Assembly: GCF_001279585.1 (NCBI RefSeq)
Contig: NZ_LGEC01000005.1
Location: 1 to 62,762 of the forward strand
From: Nocardiopsis sp. NRRL B-16309
Lineage (GTDB): Bacteria > Actinomycetota > Actinomycetes > Streptosporangiales > Streptosporangiaceae
Direction: 5' to 3'
Length of the DNA: 62,762 bases
The stretch's first letter is position 1; the number at the start of each line of letters is the position of its first letter. Position numbers and translations under genes: made by a program. The notes under the pieces were generated by a model. The model was not told the origin of the DNA, searched no databases, and saw only the letters and a program-made list of their open reading frames with translations. Of the stretch, positions 8,874 to 16,485 are shown one piece after another.

Positions 8874-9149
8874 GTGATCACCGCGATCGTCATGGTCAAA
8901 GCCGACGTCAACCGCATCCCCGAGGTCGCCGAGGCGATCGCCGAGATCGAGGGCGTCAGCGAGGTCTACTCGGTCACCGGCAACGTCGACCTCATCGCCA
9001 TGGTGCGGGTCCGCCGCCACGAGGACCTCGCCGAGGTCATCCCCGGCCGGGTGAACAAGGTCCCGGGCGTGATCGCCTCCGACACCCACATCTCGTTCCA
9101 GACCTACTCCAAGCACGACCTGGAGTCGGCCTTCGCCCTCGGCTGGTGA
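8874..9149 (+). CDS. Stand-alone Lrp/AsnC ligand-binding (RAM) domain protein
   Basis: 91 aa, entirely the RAM effector domain of Lrp/AsnC regulators, without a helix-turn-helix. The pattern AIVMVKADVNRIPEVAEAIA then VSEVYSVTGNVDLIAMVRV gives the alpha-beta ferredoxin-like fold that binds small ligands, usually amino acids, at a dimer interface. Such stand-alone domains often tune full-length Lrp proteins by forming mixed oligomers; this is family knowledge, not shown here. GTG 8874 is preceded by AGGAGG at 4-base spacing. It follows rhomboid by 52 bases in the same direction. Confidence 0.88.
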   Translation: MITAIVMVKADVNRIPEVAEAIAEIEGVSEVYSVTGNVDLIAMVRVRRHEDLAEVIPGRVNKVPGVIASDTHISFQTYSKHDLESAFALGW

Positions 9150-9157
9150 GAACGGAG

Positions 9158-9192
9158 GGGGCGCGGCACCGGTGATCCCGGCGCCGCGCCCC
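9158..9192. terminator. Bidirectional terminator hairpin
   Basis: 10-bp stem GGGGCGCGGC / GCCGCGCCCC with TTGG on the plus-strand side, between convergent genes (RAM protein and DUF397). Confidence 0.7.
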
Positions 9193-9196
9193 TTGG

Positions 9197-9391
9197 CTAT
9201 CGCGTGCTCGCCTTGAGGGCGGTGAGGAGCCCGGTCCACTCGGCGTTCTCGAACGTGAGGTGCCCGAGCCGCCGGTTCTGGGTATCGCGCACGGCGGCCC
9301 CTCCGGGAATGTCGGCGATCTCGACGCACTCGCCGCCGTGGCCCCCGCTGTAGCTGGACTTACGCCAGTTCCACACGTTCTCCACAGTCAT
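9197..9391 (-). CDS. DUF397 protein
   Basis: 64 aa. WNWRKSSYSGGHGGECVEIA and the following AVRDTQNRRLGHLTF are the DUF397 signature. These small proteins are encoded beside XRE/DUF5753 regulators in large numbers of actinobacterial genomes, including the whiJ locus of Streptomyces. The gene starts 7 bases after the XRE stop, so it is the second gene of that operon. It has been suggested to be an effector or antitoxin partner; I can only support membership of the module. Confidence 0.88.
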   Translation of the reverse strand: MTVENVWNWRKSSYSGGHGGECVEIADIPGGAAVRDTQNRRLGHLTFENAEWTGLLTALKASTR

Positions 9392-9397
9392 CTCTTC

Positions 9398-10255
9398 CTA
9401 CTTGTACTGGTCGTCCAACACTTGCTGGACGAGTTGCCGGGTCGCCTGCTGGTCCAGCGCTGCCCCTTGCGCCTTGCGATAGAGGACCTGGTAGTAGGCG
9501 GTCTCGGACTCCTGCTCCAGGAACAGGCCACCGATCGCGTACTCGATGTACACGGCGTCGCCCGAGTTGACGCCCTCGATGACGTCGGGAAAACGCAGAA
9601 GTACGAAGTTGCCTTCGGTCGCCGCGTGTGCGCCTGCGGAGAAGGGGAGACAGCGGAGATCCACGTTGGGCTGCTCGGACACGGCCAGCAGATGGGCGAG
9701 CTGCTCCCGCATGACCTCGACTCCACCCACGACGCGGTGTAGCGCGGCCTCGTTGAAGACGGCCGAGAAGCGAAGGGGGGAGTCTCCTGAGAGCCGCTGT
9801 TGGCGGCGGACGCGAACGGCCGCGTGGCCATCGACGCGATCAGGCCCCTCGTCCTCCGCCACGGCGGTGATGAGAGCACGGGCGTAGTCAGGTGTCTGGC
9901 ACAGCCCGGGGATCAGCCCGTCGTTGTAGTTGTCGAGCTCCGCGGCTTCCGATTCCACGCCGATGTACGGGGCGAACCACGTCGGCACCGCGCTGGTCTG
10001 CCACCACCCGGGCTCACGCTGTCTGGCCAGCTCCACCAGCTTGTCGCGATCCTCCCTCTTGAGCTTGTACATGTCGCTCAGGGCGTAGACGACAGCGGGC
10101 GGCCACGGGTGTTCGGACTTCTCGTACTTGCTCAGCGTCCCCGGAGTCACCCCGACCTGCACAGCCGCGTCACCAGCTCGGACGCCTGCTGTGCGCCGCG
10201 CCTCGCGCATCACACGGGAGAGCGTCCGACGAGCTATTCCGACAGTCTGTGCCAC
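9398..10255 (-). CDS. XRE helix-turn-helix regulator with DUF5753 (WhiJ/Scr1-like)
   Basis: 285 aa. The N-terminal helix-turn-helix (about residues 15-70) includes AAVQVGVTPGTLSKYEKSEH. The rest is DUF5753, beginning near VPTWFAPYIGVESEAAEL with the diagnostic GLCQTPDYARALI. It heads a two-gene operon with DUF397 and is divergent from an ATPase gene, the arrangement of whiJ/abaA-like developmental loci in Streptomyces. Regulation through the palindromes in the 238-bp divergent gap (10340-10354 and 10394-10406) is likely but inferred. Confidence 0.88.
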   Translation of the reverse strand: MAQTVGIARRTLSRVMREARRTAGVRAGDAAVQVGVTPGTLSKYEKSEHPWPPAVVYALSDMYKLKREDRDKLVELARQREPGWWQTSAVPTWFAPYIGVESEAAELDNYNDGLIPGLCQTPDYARALITAVAEDEGPDRVDGHAAVRVRRQQRLSGDSPLRFSAVFNEAALHRVVGGVEVMREQLAHLLAVSEQPNVDLRCLPFSAGAHAATEGNFVLLRFPDVIEGVNSGDAVYIEYAIGGLFLEQESETAYYQVLYRKAQGAALDQQATRQLVQQVLDDQYK

Positions 10256-10339
10256 TGAAGCGCTCCCCGGATGGGTGGTTGGTGTACGCCCCAGTTTGGC
10301 CTACGCCGGAGTGGAGAACCAACTCACGAAACTTGGGTA

Positions 10340-10354
10340 GACGAAAATTTCGTC
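10340..10354. promoter_or_regulatory. Candidate operator in XRE/ATPase divergent promoter
   Basis: GACGAAA-A-TTTCGTC is a perfect 7-bp inverted repeat around one base. A half-site ACGAAA is repeated 20 bases to the left. A second palindrome GATCG-TAG-CGATC stands at 10394-10406. The gap is clearly richer in A+T than its surroundings and holds no gene. Confidence 0.55.
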
Positions 10355-10493
10355 AGAATCAGTTGCGTATCTCTCTGTGGCGTATAACAATCAGATCGTA
10401 GCGATCAGGCGGTTCTCATGCTCTTGCATTGGAGAATCTTGCGCGCACTTGAGAACAGGCCGCTGGGGCAGACCGAGTCTGAGGAGGATCACG

Positions 10494-11027
10494 ATGAGCA
10501 GCATTGGCGACCCGTGGGACAGGCGGGCAGACGGCGGTGACCGGCGGGTGGCGGGTGGGATGCCGGTCAGAGAGAGGGGCGCGCGAGCGGGGGCGCGCAG
10601 GGCGTTCTTCGGCGGGACGCCGACCCAGGTGGCACACATCCGGACCTGGTGTCAGCAGGCGATGAAGCTCCCTGCCGACCATTGCGATCCGGTGCTGCTC
10701 ACCGTGAGTGAACTGGCCTCGAACGCGGTGCGGCACACCGCGTCAGGAGGCCGCTTCGGGCGGGTGGAGGTGGGGCTGGAGGTCCTGCCCGGAAAAGTCG
10801 TCCTGCTGTCGGTGACCGACGACGGGCCGCGTGTGGGCAGGGGCGTGACCCTGCCACACCTGCCGTGCCGGGTGGACGAGTTCGCGCCGGGCGGGCGGGG
10901 ACTGCGGCTGGTCGACGCCGTCGCCGAGAAGTGGTGGTGGAGCGGGGAACCCGGAAGGCCGCTGACGGTGTGGGCCCTCATCGACCCGGATCGCGACGCG
11001 GGGTCGACCGCCGGGCTGCGGAACTGA
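10494..11027 (+). CDS. HATPase_c regulatory protein (RsbW/AbaA-like)
   Basis: 177 aa. A poorly conserved N-terminus is followed by a GHKL ATP-binding domain: N box LTVSELASNAVRHT, G1 box VTDDGPRV and G2 box APGGRGLRLVDAV. This is the short, single-domain form seen in anti-sigma factor kinases and in the AbaA-type partners of WhiJ-like regulators. GAGGAGGATC precedes the ATG at good spacing. Divergent from the XRE gene, so the three genes form one module. Its target (a sigma factor, or the XRE protein) cannot be read from the sequence. Confidence 0.85.
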   Translation: MSSIGDPWDRRADGGDRRVAGGMPVRERGARAGARRAFFGGTPTQVAHIRTWCQQAMKLPADHCDPVLLTVSELASNAVRHTASGGRFGRVEVGLEVLPGKVVLLSVTDDGPRVGRGVTLPHLPCRVDEFAPGGRGLRLVDAVAEKWWWSGEPGRPLTVWALIDPDRDAGSTAGLRN

Positions 11028-11059
11028 CCGGACACCAGCGAATCCACCAGGAGAAGACT

Positions 11060-11437
11060 GTGCGACCCCCTACCGGGCGACACCGCCGACCCCAGCGCAC
11101 GTGGGCCGAACACGTGTGGCACATCGCCGCCGCCGCGCTGGCGCTCGCCCTGGCCCACGTGTTGCTGCCGCCGCGAACGGACCGCCCCGCGCTCGATCCG
11201 GCACCAGAACGGCCCCGGCCACCGCTTCCGCGGCGCACACGGGCCCTCGCCGACGAAACGTTCGCCCCACCGTTCGACGATCCCGGTGCCCTCGTCCGTC
11301 CGTACATGCCCCCACCGCCACGCCGCGCGGGGGGTGAGGAGGTGGCGCCGGGAACCGGAACCGGGTCGGGGGAGTTCGACGAACTCGCGAACCTGATCCG
11401 GGTCTACCTTGATCTCCATCCGGGCGGGGCCGACTGA
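11060..11437 (+). CDS. Small single-pass membrane protein of unknown function
   Basis: 125 aa, not recognised. A basic N-terminus is followed by one hydrophobic segment (HIAAAALALALAHVLL, about residues 27-45). The remainder is Pro/Arg-rich and ends in an acidic short helix, GEFDELANLIRVYLDLHPG. GTG 11060 follows AGGAGAAG. The gene begins 32 bases after the ATPase gene in the same direction, so it is probably part of that operon and might anchor or be read by the module. Codon use matches the neighbours. Confidence 0.6.
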   Translation: MRPPTGRHRRPQRTWAEHVWHIAAAALALALAHVLLPPRTDRPALDPAPERPRPPLPRRTRALADETFAPPFDDPGALVRPYMPPPPRRAGGEEVAPGTGTGSGEFDELANLIRVYLDLHPGGAD

Positions 11438-11448
11438 TCGATACACGT

Positions 11449-11479
11449 GAGGGCGCGGCCGGTGACCGGTCGCGCCCTC
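11449..11479. terminator. Bidirectional terminator hairpin
   Basis: GAGGGCGCG / CGCGCCCTC stem continued inside by CCGGT / ACCGG, between the small membrane protein gene and the convergent trpD. Confidence 0.7.
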
Positions 11480-11495
11480 TCTGCCGTGTGGTGGA

Positions 11496-12587
11496 TCACA
11501 CGCTCTTGGCGTACCCCTGGCTGGTCTCCACCCAGGTGGAGAGCGTGCGCTCGGCGGCGCCGCTGTCGACGGCCGCGGCCGCGCGCTCGTACCCGGCCCG
11601 CACCGCCTCCACCAGGGAGCCCTCCACACCGGCCACCGCGGCCAGCGCCGCACCGGCGTTGAGCAGGACCGCGTCGCGCACGGGCCCGGGCCGGCCCGCG
11701 ACCAGGTCGCGTACGGCCTGGGCGTTGAACTCCACGTCGCCGCCGCGCAGGTCCTCCGGCACCGACCGGGCGATCCCCAGGTCGGCCGGGTCCAGGCGCT
11801 CACGGCGCTTCTCGCCGTCGCGGACCACCCACACCGTGGAGGTCGTGGTGGTGGTCAGCTCGTCCAGACCGTCGTCGCCGCGGAACACCAGGGCGGCGGA
11901 GCCGCGTTCGGCGAACACCCCGGCCATGATCTCGCACATGCGCTCGTCGAACACGCCGATCGCCGAGGTTGAAGGCCGCGCCGGGTTGGTCAGCGGACCC
12001 AGGAAGTTGAAGATCGTGGGCACCGCCAGCTCGCGGCGGGTCTTGGCCGCGTGCCGCAGCGACGGGTGGAACATCGGCGCGAAGCAGAACGTGATCCCGG
12101 CGTCCTCGGCGACGCGGGCGGTCAGCTCCGGTGACAGGTCCAGGACCACGCCCAGGCGCTCCAGGACGTCGGCCGTGCCGCACGAGGACGACGCCGCGCG
12201 GTTGCCGTGCTTGACCACGCGCGCGCCCGCGGCCGAGGCCACGATCGCGGCCATGGTCGACACGTTCACCGTGTGCGCGCGGTCGCCGCCGGTGCCGACG
12301 ATGTCCAGGGTCGGCCCGGACACGTCCATCCGGACGGCGTGGTCGAGCATGCCCTGCGCCAGACCGGTCACCTCGGACACGCTCTCGCCCTTGGCGCGCA
12401 GCGCGACGGCGAAGCCGGCGATCTGCACGTCGCTCGCGGAGCCGGACATGATCTCGTCCATCGCCCACTCGGTGTCGGAGGCGCTGAGCGTCACGTCGTT
12501 GAGCAGGGCGGTGATGAGGTTGGACCAGGTGCGCTCGGCGACGGCGGAGCGGTCGGCGGCGGGGCTGGAAGGGGAAGGGGCGTTCAT
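11496..12587 (-). CDS. trpD: Anthranilate phosphoribosyltransferase TrpD
   Basis: 363 aa. It transfers phosphoribose from PRPP to anthranilate, the second committed step of tryptophan synthesis, in the cytoplasm. The PRPP/Mg site DIVGTGGDRAHTVNVST is near residue 95. The loop KHGNRAASSSCGTADVLERL and the anthranilate-site region AKTRRELAVPTIFNFLGPL follow, as in all TrpD. The gene stands alone, with no other trp gene in the window, beside the respiratory block; the same isolated position is known in Streptomyces. The ATG at 12587 gives a short disordered N-terminus before the TrpD domain. Confidence 0.95.
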   Translation of the reverse strand: MNAPSPSSPAADRSAVAERTWSNLITALLNDVTLSASDTEWAMDEIMSGSASDVQIAGFAVALRAKGESVSEVTGLAQGMLDHAVRMDVSGPTLDIVGTGGDRAHTVNVSTMAAIVASAAGARVVKHGNRAASSSCGTADVLERLGVVLDLSPELTARVAEDAGITFCFAPMFHPSLRHAAKTRRELAVPTIFNFLGPLTNPARPSTSAIGVFDERMCEIMAGVFAERGSAALVFRGDDGLDELTTTTTSTVWVVRDGEKRRERLDPADLGIARSVPEDLRGGDVEFNAQAVRDLVAGRPGPVRDAVLLNAGAALAAVAGVEGSLVEAVRAGYERAAAAVDSGAAERTLSTWVETSQGYAKSV

Positions 12588-12821
12588 CGGTTCTGGGACT
12601 CCACGGTGCGACGGGCTTCGGGGCGTTGACGGGTGGGGTGGCGGCGGGAACGGGGGCCGGAGGCCCTCCGCTGAGGGTGGGGCCCTATCCCGCGTTCCGC
12701 GCGGCGGACACGCGCCATCGCCCGGTGTCGGCGCCGTGGTTCAGGGCGCCGCCCACCGCCCGGCGGCGGCGCATGTCCCGCTCACCGTTCCCGTCCGTCC
12801 CGCGGCCGTGTCCCACGAGGG

Positions 12822-13259
12822 TCACCCGCTGAGCGCCGCGACGCGCCGGCGCATGAGCTCGGCCAGCGACTCGGCGAGCGCGATGGGGTCGATCGGGTGG
12901 CTGACGACCTGCTCGGCCCGCGACCAGGTCGCGAGCCAGCCGTCGTCGCGCCGGCCGACCAGGAGCAGGATCGGCGGGCAGCGGTAGATCTCGTCCTTGA
13001 CCTGGCGGCACAGGCCCATCCCGCCGACCGGGGCCGTCTCGCCGTCGAAGATCGCGACGTCGATGCGCTCGGCCGGGTCGGTGGAGGCCAGCTTGCGCAG
13101 GACGACCGGGGCGGTGGCGACCTCGACGAACTCCACCTTGGGCACGTCGGCGGCCGGGCGCCGACCGATCGCGGTCATGACCTGGTCACGGGTCTCGGCC
13201 TTGTCGCTGTAGACCAGCACGCGCATCCTGGCACCCGTGTCCGTACCGCTCTCGACCAT
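12822..13259 (-). CDS. Degenerate response-regulator receiver protein
   Basis: 145 aa, a single receiver-like domain without an output domain. MRVLVYSDKAETRDQVM resembles the beta1-alpha1 start, but the acidic pair after beta1 is lost. DVAIFDGETAPVGGMGL keeps an Asp at the phosphorylation position, and the conserved Lys near the C-terminus is replaced (SHPIDP where KP is usual). It is therefore probably a pseudo-receiver that signals by binding rather than phosphorylation. Orthologues sit next to ctaE/qcr genes in other actinomycetes. The second ATG, 33 bases in, is an alternative start. Confidence 0.72.
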   Translation of the reverse strand: MVESGTDTGARMRVLVYSDKAETRDQVMTAIGRRPAADVPKVEFVEVATAPVVLRKLASTDPAERIDVAIFDGETAPVGGMGLCRQVKDEIYRCPPILLLVGRRDDGWLATWSRAEQVVSHPIDPIALAESLAELMRRRVAALSG

Positions 13260-13740
13260 CGCGCAACCGTCCCATCGCGTCGGACCGCGGCCGCCGCCAT
13301 CGGGGGGTGCGGCCGGGGCTTTCGTTGGCTCTCGCCTCTGACTGTATTGCCTCGCGGGCCCACTGCCCAGGACGGATCACGCGACCGCCGCCGGGCTGAG
13401 ACCTTCGACACCACAGGATGCCAGCACGTCCGGGGGCGCCGCTCACCCGCCCGGGCGGCGGCGTTGTGCAACAGTGACCGATTCGTTGTCCCGCCGTAGG
13501 CGGAGCGCGGTTGGAGCGCCCCGAGCGGGGGTACGGAACGCCTCAGCCGCCCCGGATCGCGTCAGATGGCCCGCCAGGGCGTGTTCCGCGCCCACGGACG
13601 GCGGTCGAGCCGCTACAGTAACGCCCGAGTCACGGTGAAGAGCCCGCTCCCGGGCCCGCGGAAGGTCGTTCCCGGGTCTGTTCGGCCTCCTTACGGGGGG
13701 TCGAGTTCGGGTCTTGGCGAGATGCCGTAATAATGCTCCC
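13260..13740. other. Gene-free divergent gap before ctaE
   Basis: About 480 bases between divergent starts. I see no gene, repeat or clear terminator. A TAATAAT stretch at 13728-13734 ends 6 bases before the ctaE GTG and is the likely -10 region; no matching -35 was found. Confidence 0.5.
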
Positions 13741-14367
13741 GTGGCGACAGCAACCGCGAAACCAAAATCAGCACCGACACCAGCGCATGGTGCGGCAAAG
13801 CGTCCTGACCTGGTGAGCGTTGGCACCATCGTGTGGTTGGCCAACGAGCTCATGTTCTTCGCTGCGCTGTTCGCGATGTACTTCACCATCCGATCGGTGA
13901 CCAACGGGAACCCCGAGCTCGGGCCGTGGCCGGCGACGCACCTCAACGTGCCGTTGGCGACATCCATCACCGTTGTCCTGGTGGCTTCCAGCTTCACCGC
14001 GCAGGCCGGCGTCTGGGCCGCCGAGCGCGGGGACGTCAAGAAGCTCCGCCTGTGGTTCTTCATCTCGTTCTTCATGGGTCTGTTCTTCATCTGCGGACAG
14101 GCCTTCGAGTACTACCAGCTCATCGCGCACGAGGGCCTGACTCTGCAGTCGAGCGCCTACGGGTCGATGTTCTACCTGACCACGGGCTTCCACGGACTCC
14201 ACGTCATCGGCGGTCTGGTGGCGTTCCTCATCATGCTGGGACGCACGTACGCCGCGAAGCGCTTCACCCACCAGCAGGCGACCAGCGCGATCGTCGTGTC
14301 CTACTACTGGCACTTCGTCGACGTCGTCTGGATCGCTTTGTTCTGCACCATCTACTTCCTTCAGTAA
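13741..14367 (+). CDS. ctaE: Cytochrome c oxidase subunit III
   Basis: 208 aa with five membrane helices. It is the third subunit of the aa3 oxidase, which takes electrons from the QcrCAB complex to oxygen. VWLANELMFFAALFAMYFTIR in the first helix and the GFHGLHVIGGLVAF segment are characteristic. GTG 13741 is preferred over the ATG nine codons upstream: homologues begin here and a TAATAAT box lies just before it. It is followed 17 bases later by qcrC, so the four genes form a bc1-aa3 operon; ctaC and ctaD are not in the window. Confidence 0.93.
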   Translation: MATATAKPKSAPTPAHGAAKRPDLVSVGTIVWLANELMFFAALFAMYFTIRSVTNGNPELGPWPATHLNVPLATSITVVLVASSFTAQAGVWAAERGDVKKLRLWFFISFFMGLFFICGQAFEYYQLIAHEGLTLQSSAYGSMFYLTTGFHGLHVIGGLVAFLIMLGRTYAAKRFTHQQATSAIVVSYYWHFVDVVWIALFCTIYFLQ

Positions 14368-14384
14368 CCCGAAACGGGGAAACC

Positions 14385-15365
14385 GTGAAATGGATTACCG
14401 CGCGGCGACGGCATCCCCTCGCGGGGTATGTCGTCGTCATCCTCGCGCTAGCCCTGTTCGGGGTGGGGTACGCCGCACTGGCGCCCACCGCCGACCAGGC
14501 CCAGGCGCGGACCCTCGCCGCTGACGTCTCGTCACAGGACGACGCCGACGTCGACGTCGCCGAGGGCCGGGACATCTACGACCAGACGTGCGCCACGTGC
14601 CACAACTACGACGGGTCCGGGACCACGAACGGTCCCGACCTGCGCGACGTCGGCCCCGCGGCGATCGACTTCCAGGTCAGCACCGGCCGCATGCCGTCGA
14701 TGGACCCGAACGCCCAGATGCCGCGTCGGCACATGGTCATGTCCGAAGAGGAACTGGCGAACCTGATCGCGTACTACAACGCGGAGATCAGGAACGGCGA
14801 CGCCGGGGCACCGATCCCCGCCGACGTTCCCGGCCACGCGCCCGACCGGGAGGAGTTCCCGACCCCGGTCCGCGCCGACTTCGAGGACGAGGAGTCCTAC
14901 GAGGAGGCGGTCGAGGAGGCCGAGGCCGCGTACGAGGCCGCCATCGAGGAGTACGAGGCCGAGTTCGACGCCTACATCGCCGGTGCCGACAACACCGACA
15001 TGGGCATGAAGCTCTACCTGACCAACTGCGCGCACTGCCACAGCTGGTCCGGTGGGGGCGGCGCCCTGACCGACGGCCGCTGGGCCCCCGAGATCCACGA
15101 CGCGAGCCCGCGGCAGATCTACGAGGCCATGGTCAGCGGTCCCGGCGCGATGCCGATGTTCAGCGACACCGTGATCGAGCCGGACGAGAAGCAGGAACTG
15201 ATCTCCTACGTCAAGACACTCCAGACCGAGCCGAACGCCGGCGGTCCCATCGACCTCCAGCGCATCGGCCAGGTCGCCGAGGGCTTCATCTCGTGGACCA
15301 TCGGTCTGGCCCTGATCGTCGCCTGCGCGATCTGGATCACCGCTAAGCAGCGTGCACATGACTGA
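14385..15365 (+). CDS. qcrC: Diheme cytochrome c subunit QcrC
   Basis: 326 aa. It is the diheme c subunit of the actinobacterial cytochrome bc1 complex and wires the Rieske centre straight to the oxidase. An N-terminal membrane anchor (about residues 12-33) is followed by heme site 1, CATCH (69-73), heme site 2, CAHCH (215-219), and a C-terminal anchor (about 293-316). Between the two heme domains, residues about 140-203 form a Glu/Tyr/Ala-rich, probably helical, segment that typical QcrC proteins (about 270 aa) lack. GTG 14385 was chosen because the membrane anchor starts there. The stop overlaps qcrA. Confidence 0.93.
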   Translation: MKWITARRRHPLAGYVVVILALALFGVGYAALAPTADQAQARTLAADVSSQDDADVDVAEGRDIYDQTCATCHNYDGSGTTNGPDLRDVGPAAIDFQVSTGRMPSMDPNAQMPRRHMVMSEEELANLIAYYNAEIRNGDAGAPIPADVPGHAPDREEFPTPVRADFEDEESYEEAVEEAEAAYEAAIEEYEAEFDAYIAGADNTDMGMKLYLTNCAHCHSWSGGGGALTDGRWAPEIHDASPRQIYEAMVSGPGAMPMFSDTVIEPDEKQELISYVKTLQTEPNAGGPIDLQRIGQVAEGFISWTIGLALIVACAIWITAKQRAHD

Positions 15366-16482
15366 CAAGACGAACAACGACAACAACGAGCCCGACGAGA
15401 CGCCGGAGCGCGTCGTGGGCACACCCGCGGCCGAGGAGCACACGGTGGCCGAGGCCGAGGCCGAGCGCTCCCACGAGGGCCCCTACAAGGCGTCGGAGAC
15501 CCACCAGCGCCCCGAGGAGCAGCAGCGCCGCGGCGAGAAGATCGCGTCGCTGTGGTTCATCCTCGCCTTCCTCGGCGGCATCGGCTTCCTGGTCTCCTAC
15601 TTCGTGTACGGCCCCGAGGAGATCGCCGACCCGCGGATCAGCCAGTTCTCGAACGCCCTGCTGGGCGGGACGCTGACGCTGTCCCTGTTCGGCATCGGCG
15701 CGGGAATGACGGTGTGGGCGCGCAACGTGATGCCGCACTACGAGGTCTCCTCGCCCTACGACGAGCTGCCCTCGGACGAGAAGGAGAAGAGCTCCTTCAG
15801 CGCCTTCTTCATGCGCAGCGCCGACGAGAGCGGCTTCACCCGCCGTCCGCTGATGCGGCGCACGCTCATCGCGGCCATGCTGCCGCTGGGCATCGCGCCG
15901 ATCATCCTGCTGCGCGACACGGGCCCCCTGCCCGGGGACAAGCTCAAGGTCACGCCGTGGGCCGACGGCCGCCGCATGATCGTCGAGGGCACGCACCGCG
16001 AGATCCGGCCCGAGGACCTGGCACAGGACCCGTACGGCATGATCTCCGCTCTCCCCCTCATGCACGAGGACGACTACGGGGAGAACGTCCACTACCCGCA
16101 CGGGATCAGCCTCAACGACCAGGCCAAGTCGGTCATCCTGCTGATCAAGATGCCGACGGGCGAGGACGGCCAGGTCGAGTGGGGGGAGGGGATGACCGAG
16201 GAGCGCCGCAACTGGACGCACGAGGGCATCATCGCCTACTCCAAGATCTGCACCCACGTCGGTTGCCCCGCGGCCCTGTACGAGCGCACGACGCACCGCA
16301 TCCTGTGCCCGTGCCACCAGTCCACGTTCGACGCCGCGAACGCCGCCGAGGTGGTCTTCGGGCCGGCGCACCGCCCACTGCCCCAGCTGCCGATCGGCGT
16401 CGACTCCGAGGGCTACCTCGTGTCGACGGGCGACTTCTCCGAAGCGCCCGGTCCGACGTTCTGGGACTACGCGAAGGACTAG
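15358..16482 (+). CDS. qcrA: Rieske iron-sulfur subunit QcrA
   Basis: 374 aa. It is the Rieske 2Fe-2S subunit of the bc1 complex, which oxidises menaquinol. The N-terminal 60 residues are acidic and cytoplasmic, followed by three predicted membrane helices (around 62-82, 100-120 and 165-185), the actinobacterial pattern. The cluster ligands are CTHVGC (Cys298, His300) and CPCHQS (Cys317, Cys319 and His320 region). The ATG at 15358 overlaps the qcrC stop. A GTG two codons earlier is possible. qcrB follows after three bases. Confidence 0.95.
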   Translation: MTDKTNNDNNEPDETPERVVGTPAAEEHTVAEAEAERSHEGPYKASETHQRPEEQQRRGEKIASLWFILAFLGGIGFLVSYFVYGPEEIADPRISQFSNALLGGTLTLSLFGIGAGMTVWARNVMPHYEVSSPYDELPSDEKEKSSFSAFFMRSADESGFTRRPLMRRTLIAAMLPLGIAPIILLRDTGPLPGDKLKVTPWADGRRMIVEGTHREIRPEDLAQDPYGMISALPLMHEDDYGENVHYPHGISLNDQAKSVILLIKMPTGEDGQVEWGEGMTEERRNWTHEGIIAYSKICTHVGCPAALYERTTHRILCPCHQSTFDAANAAEVVFGPAHRPLPQLPIGVDSEGYLVSTGDFSEAPGPTFWDYAKD

Positions 16483-16485
16483 TCG

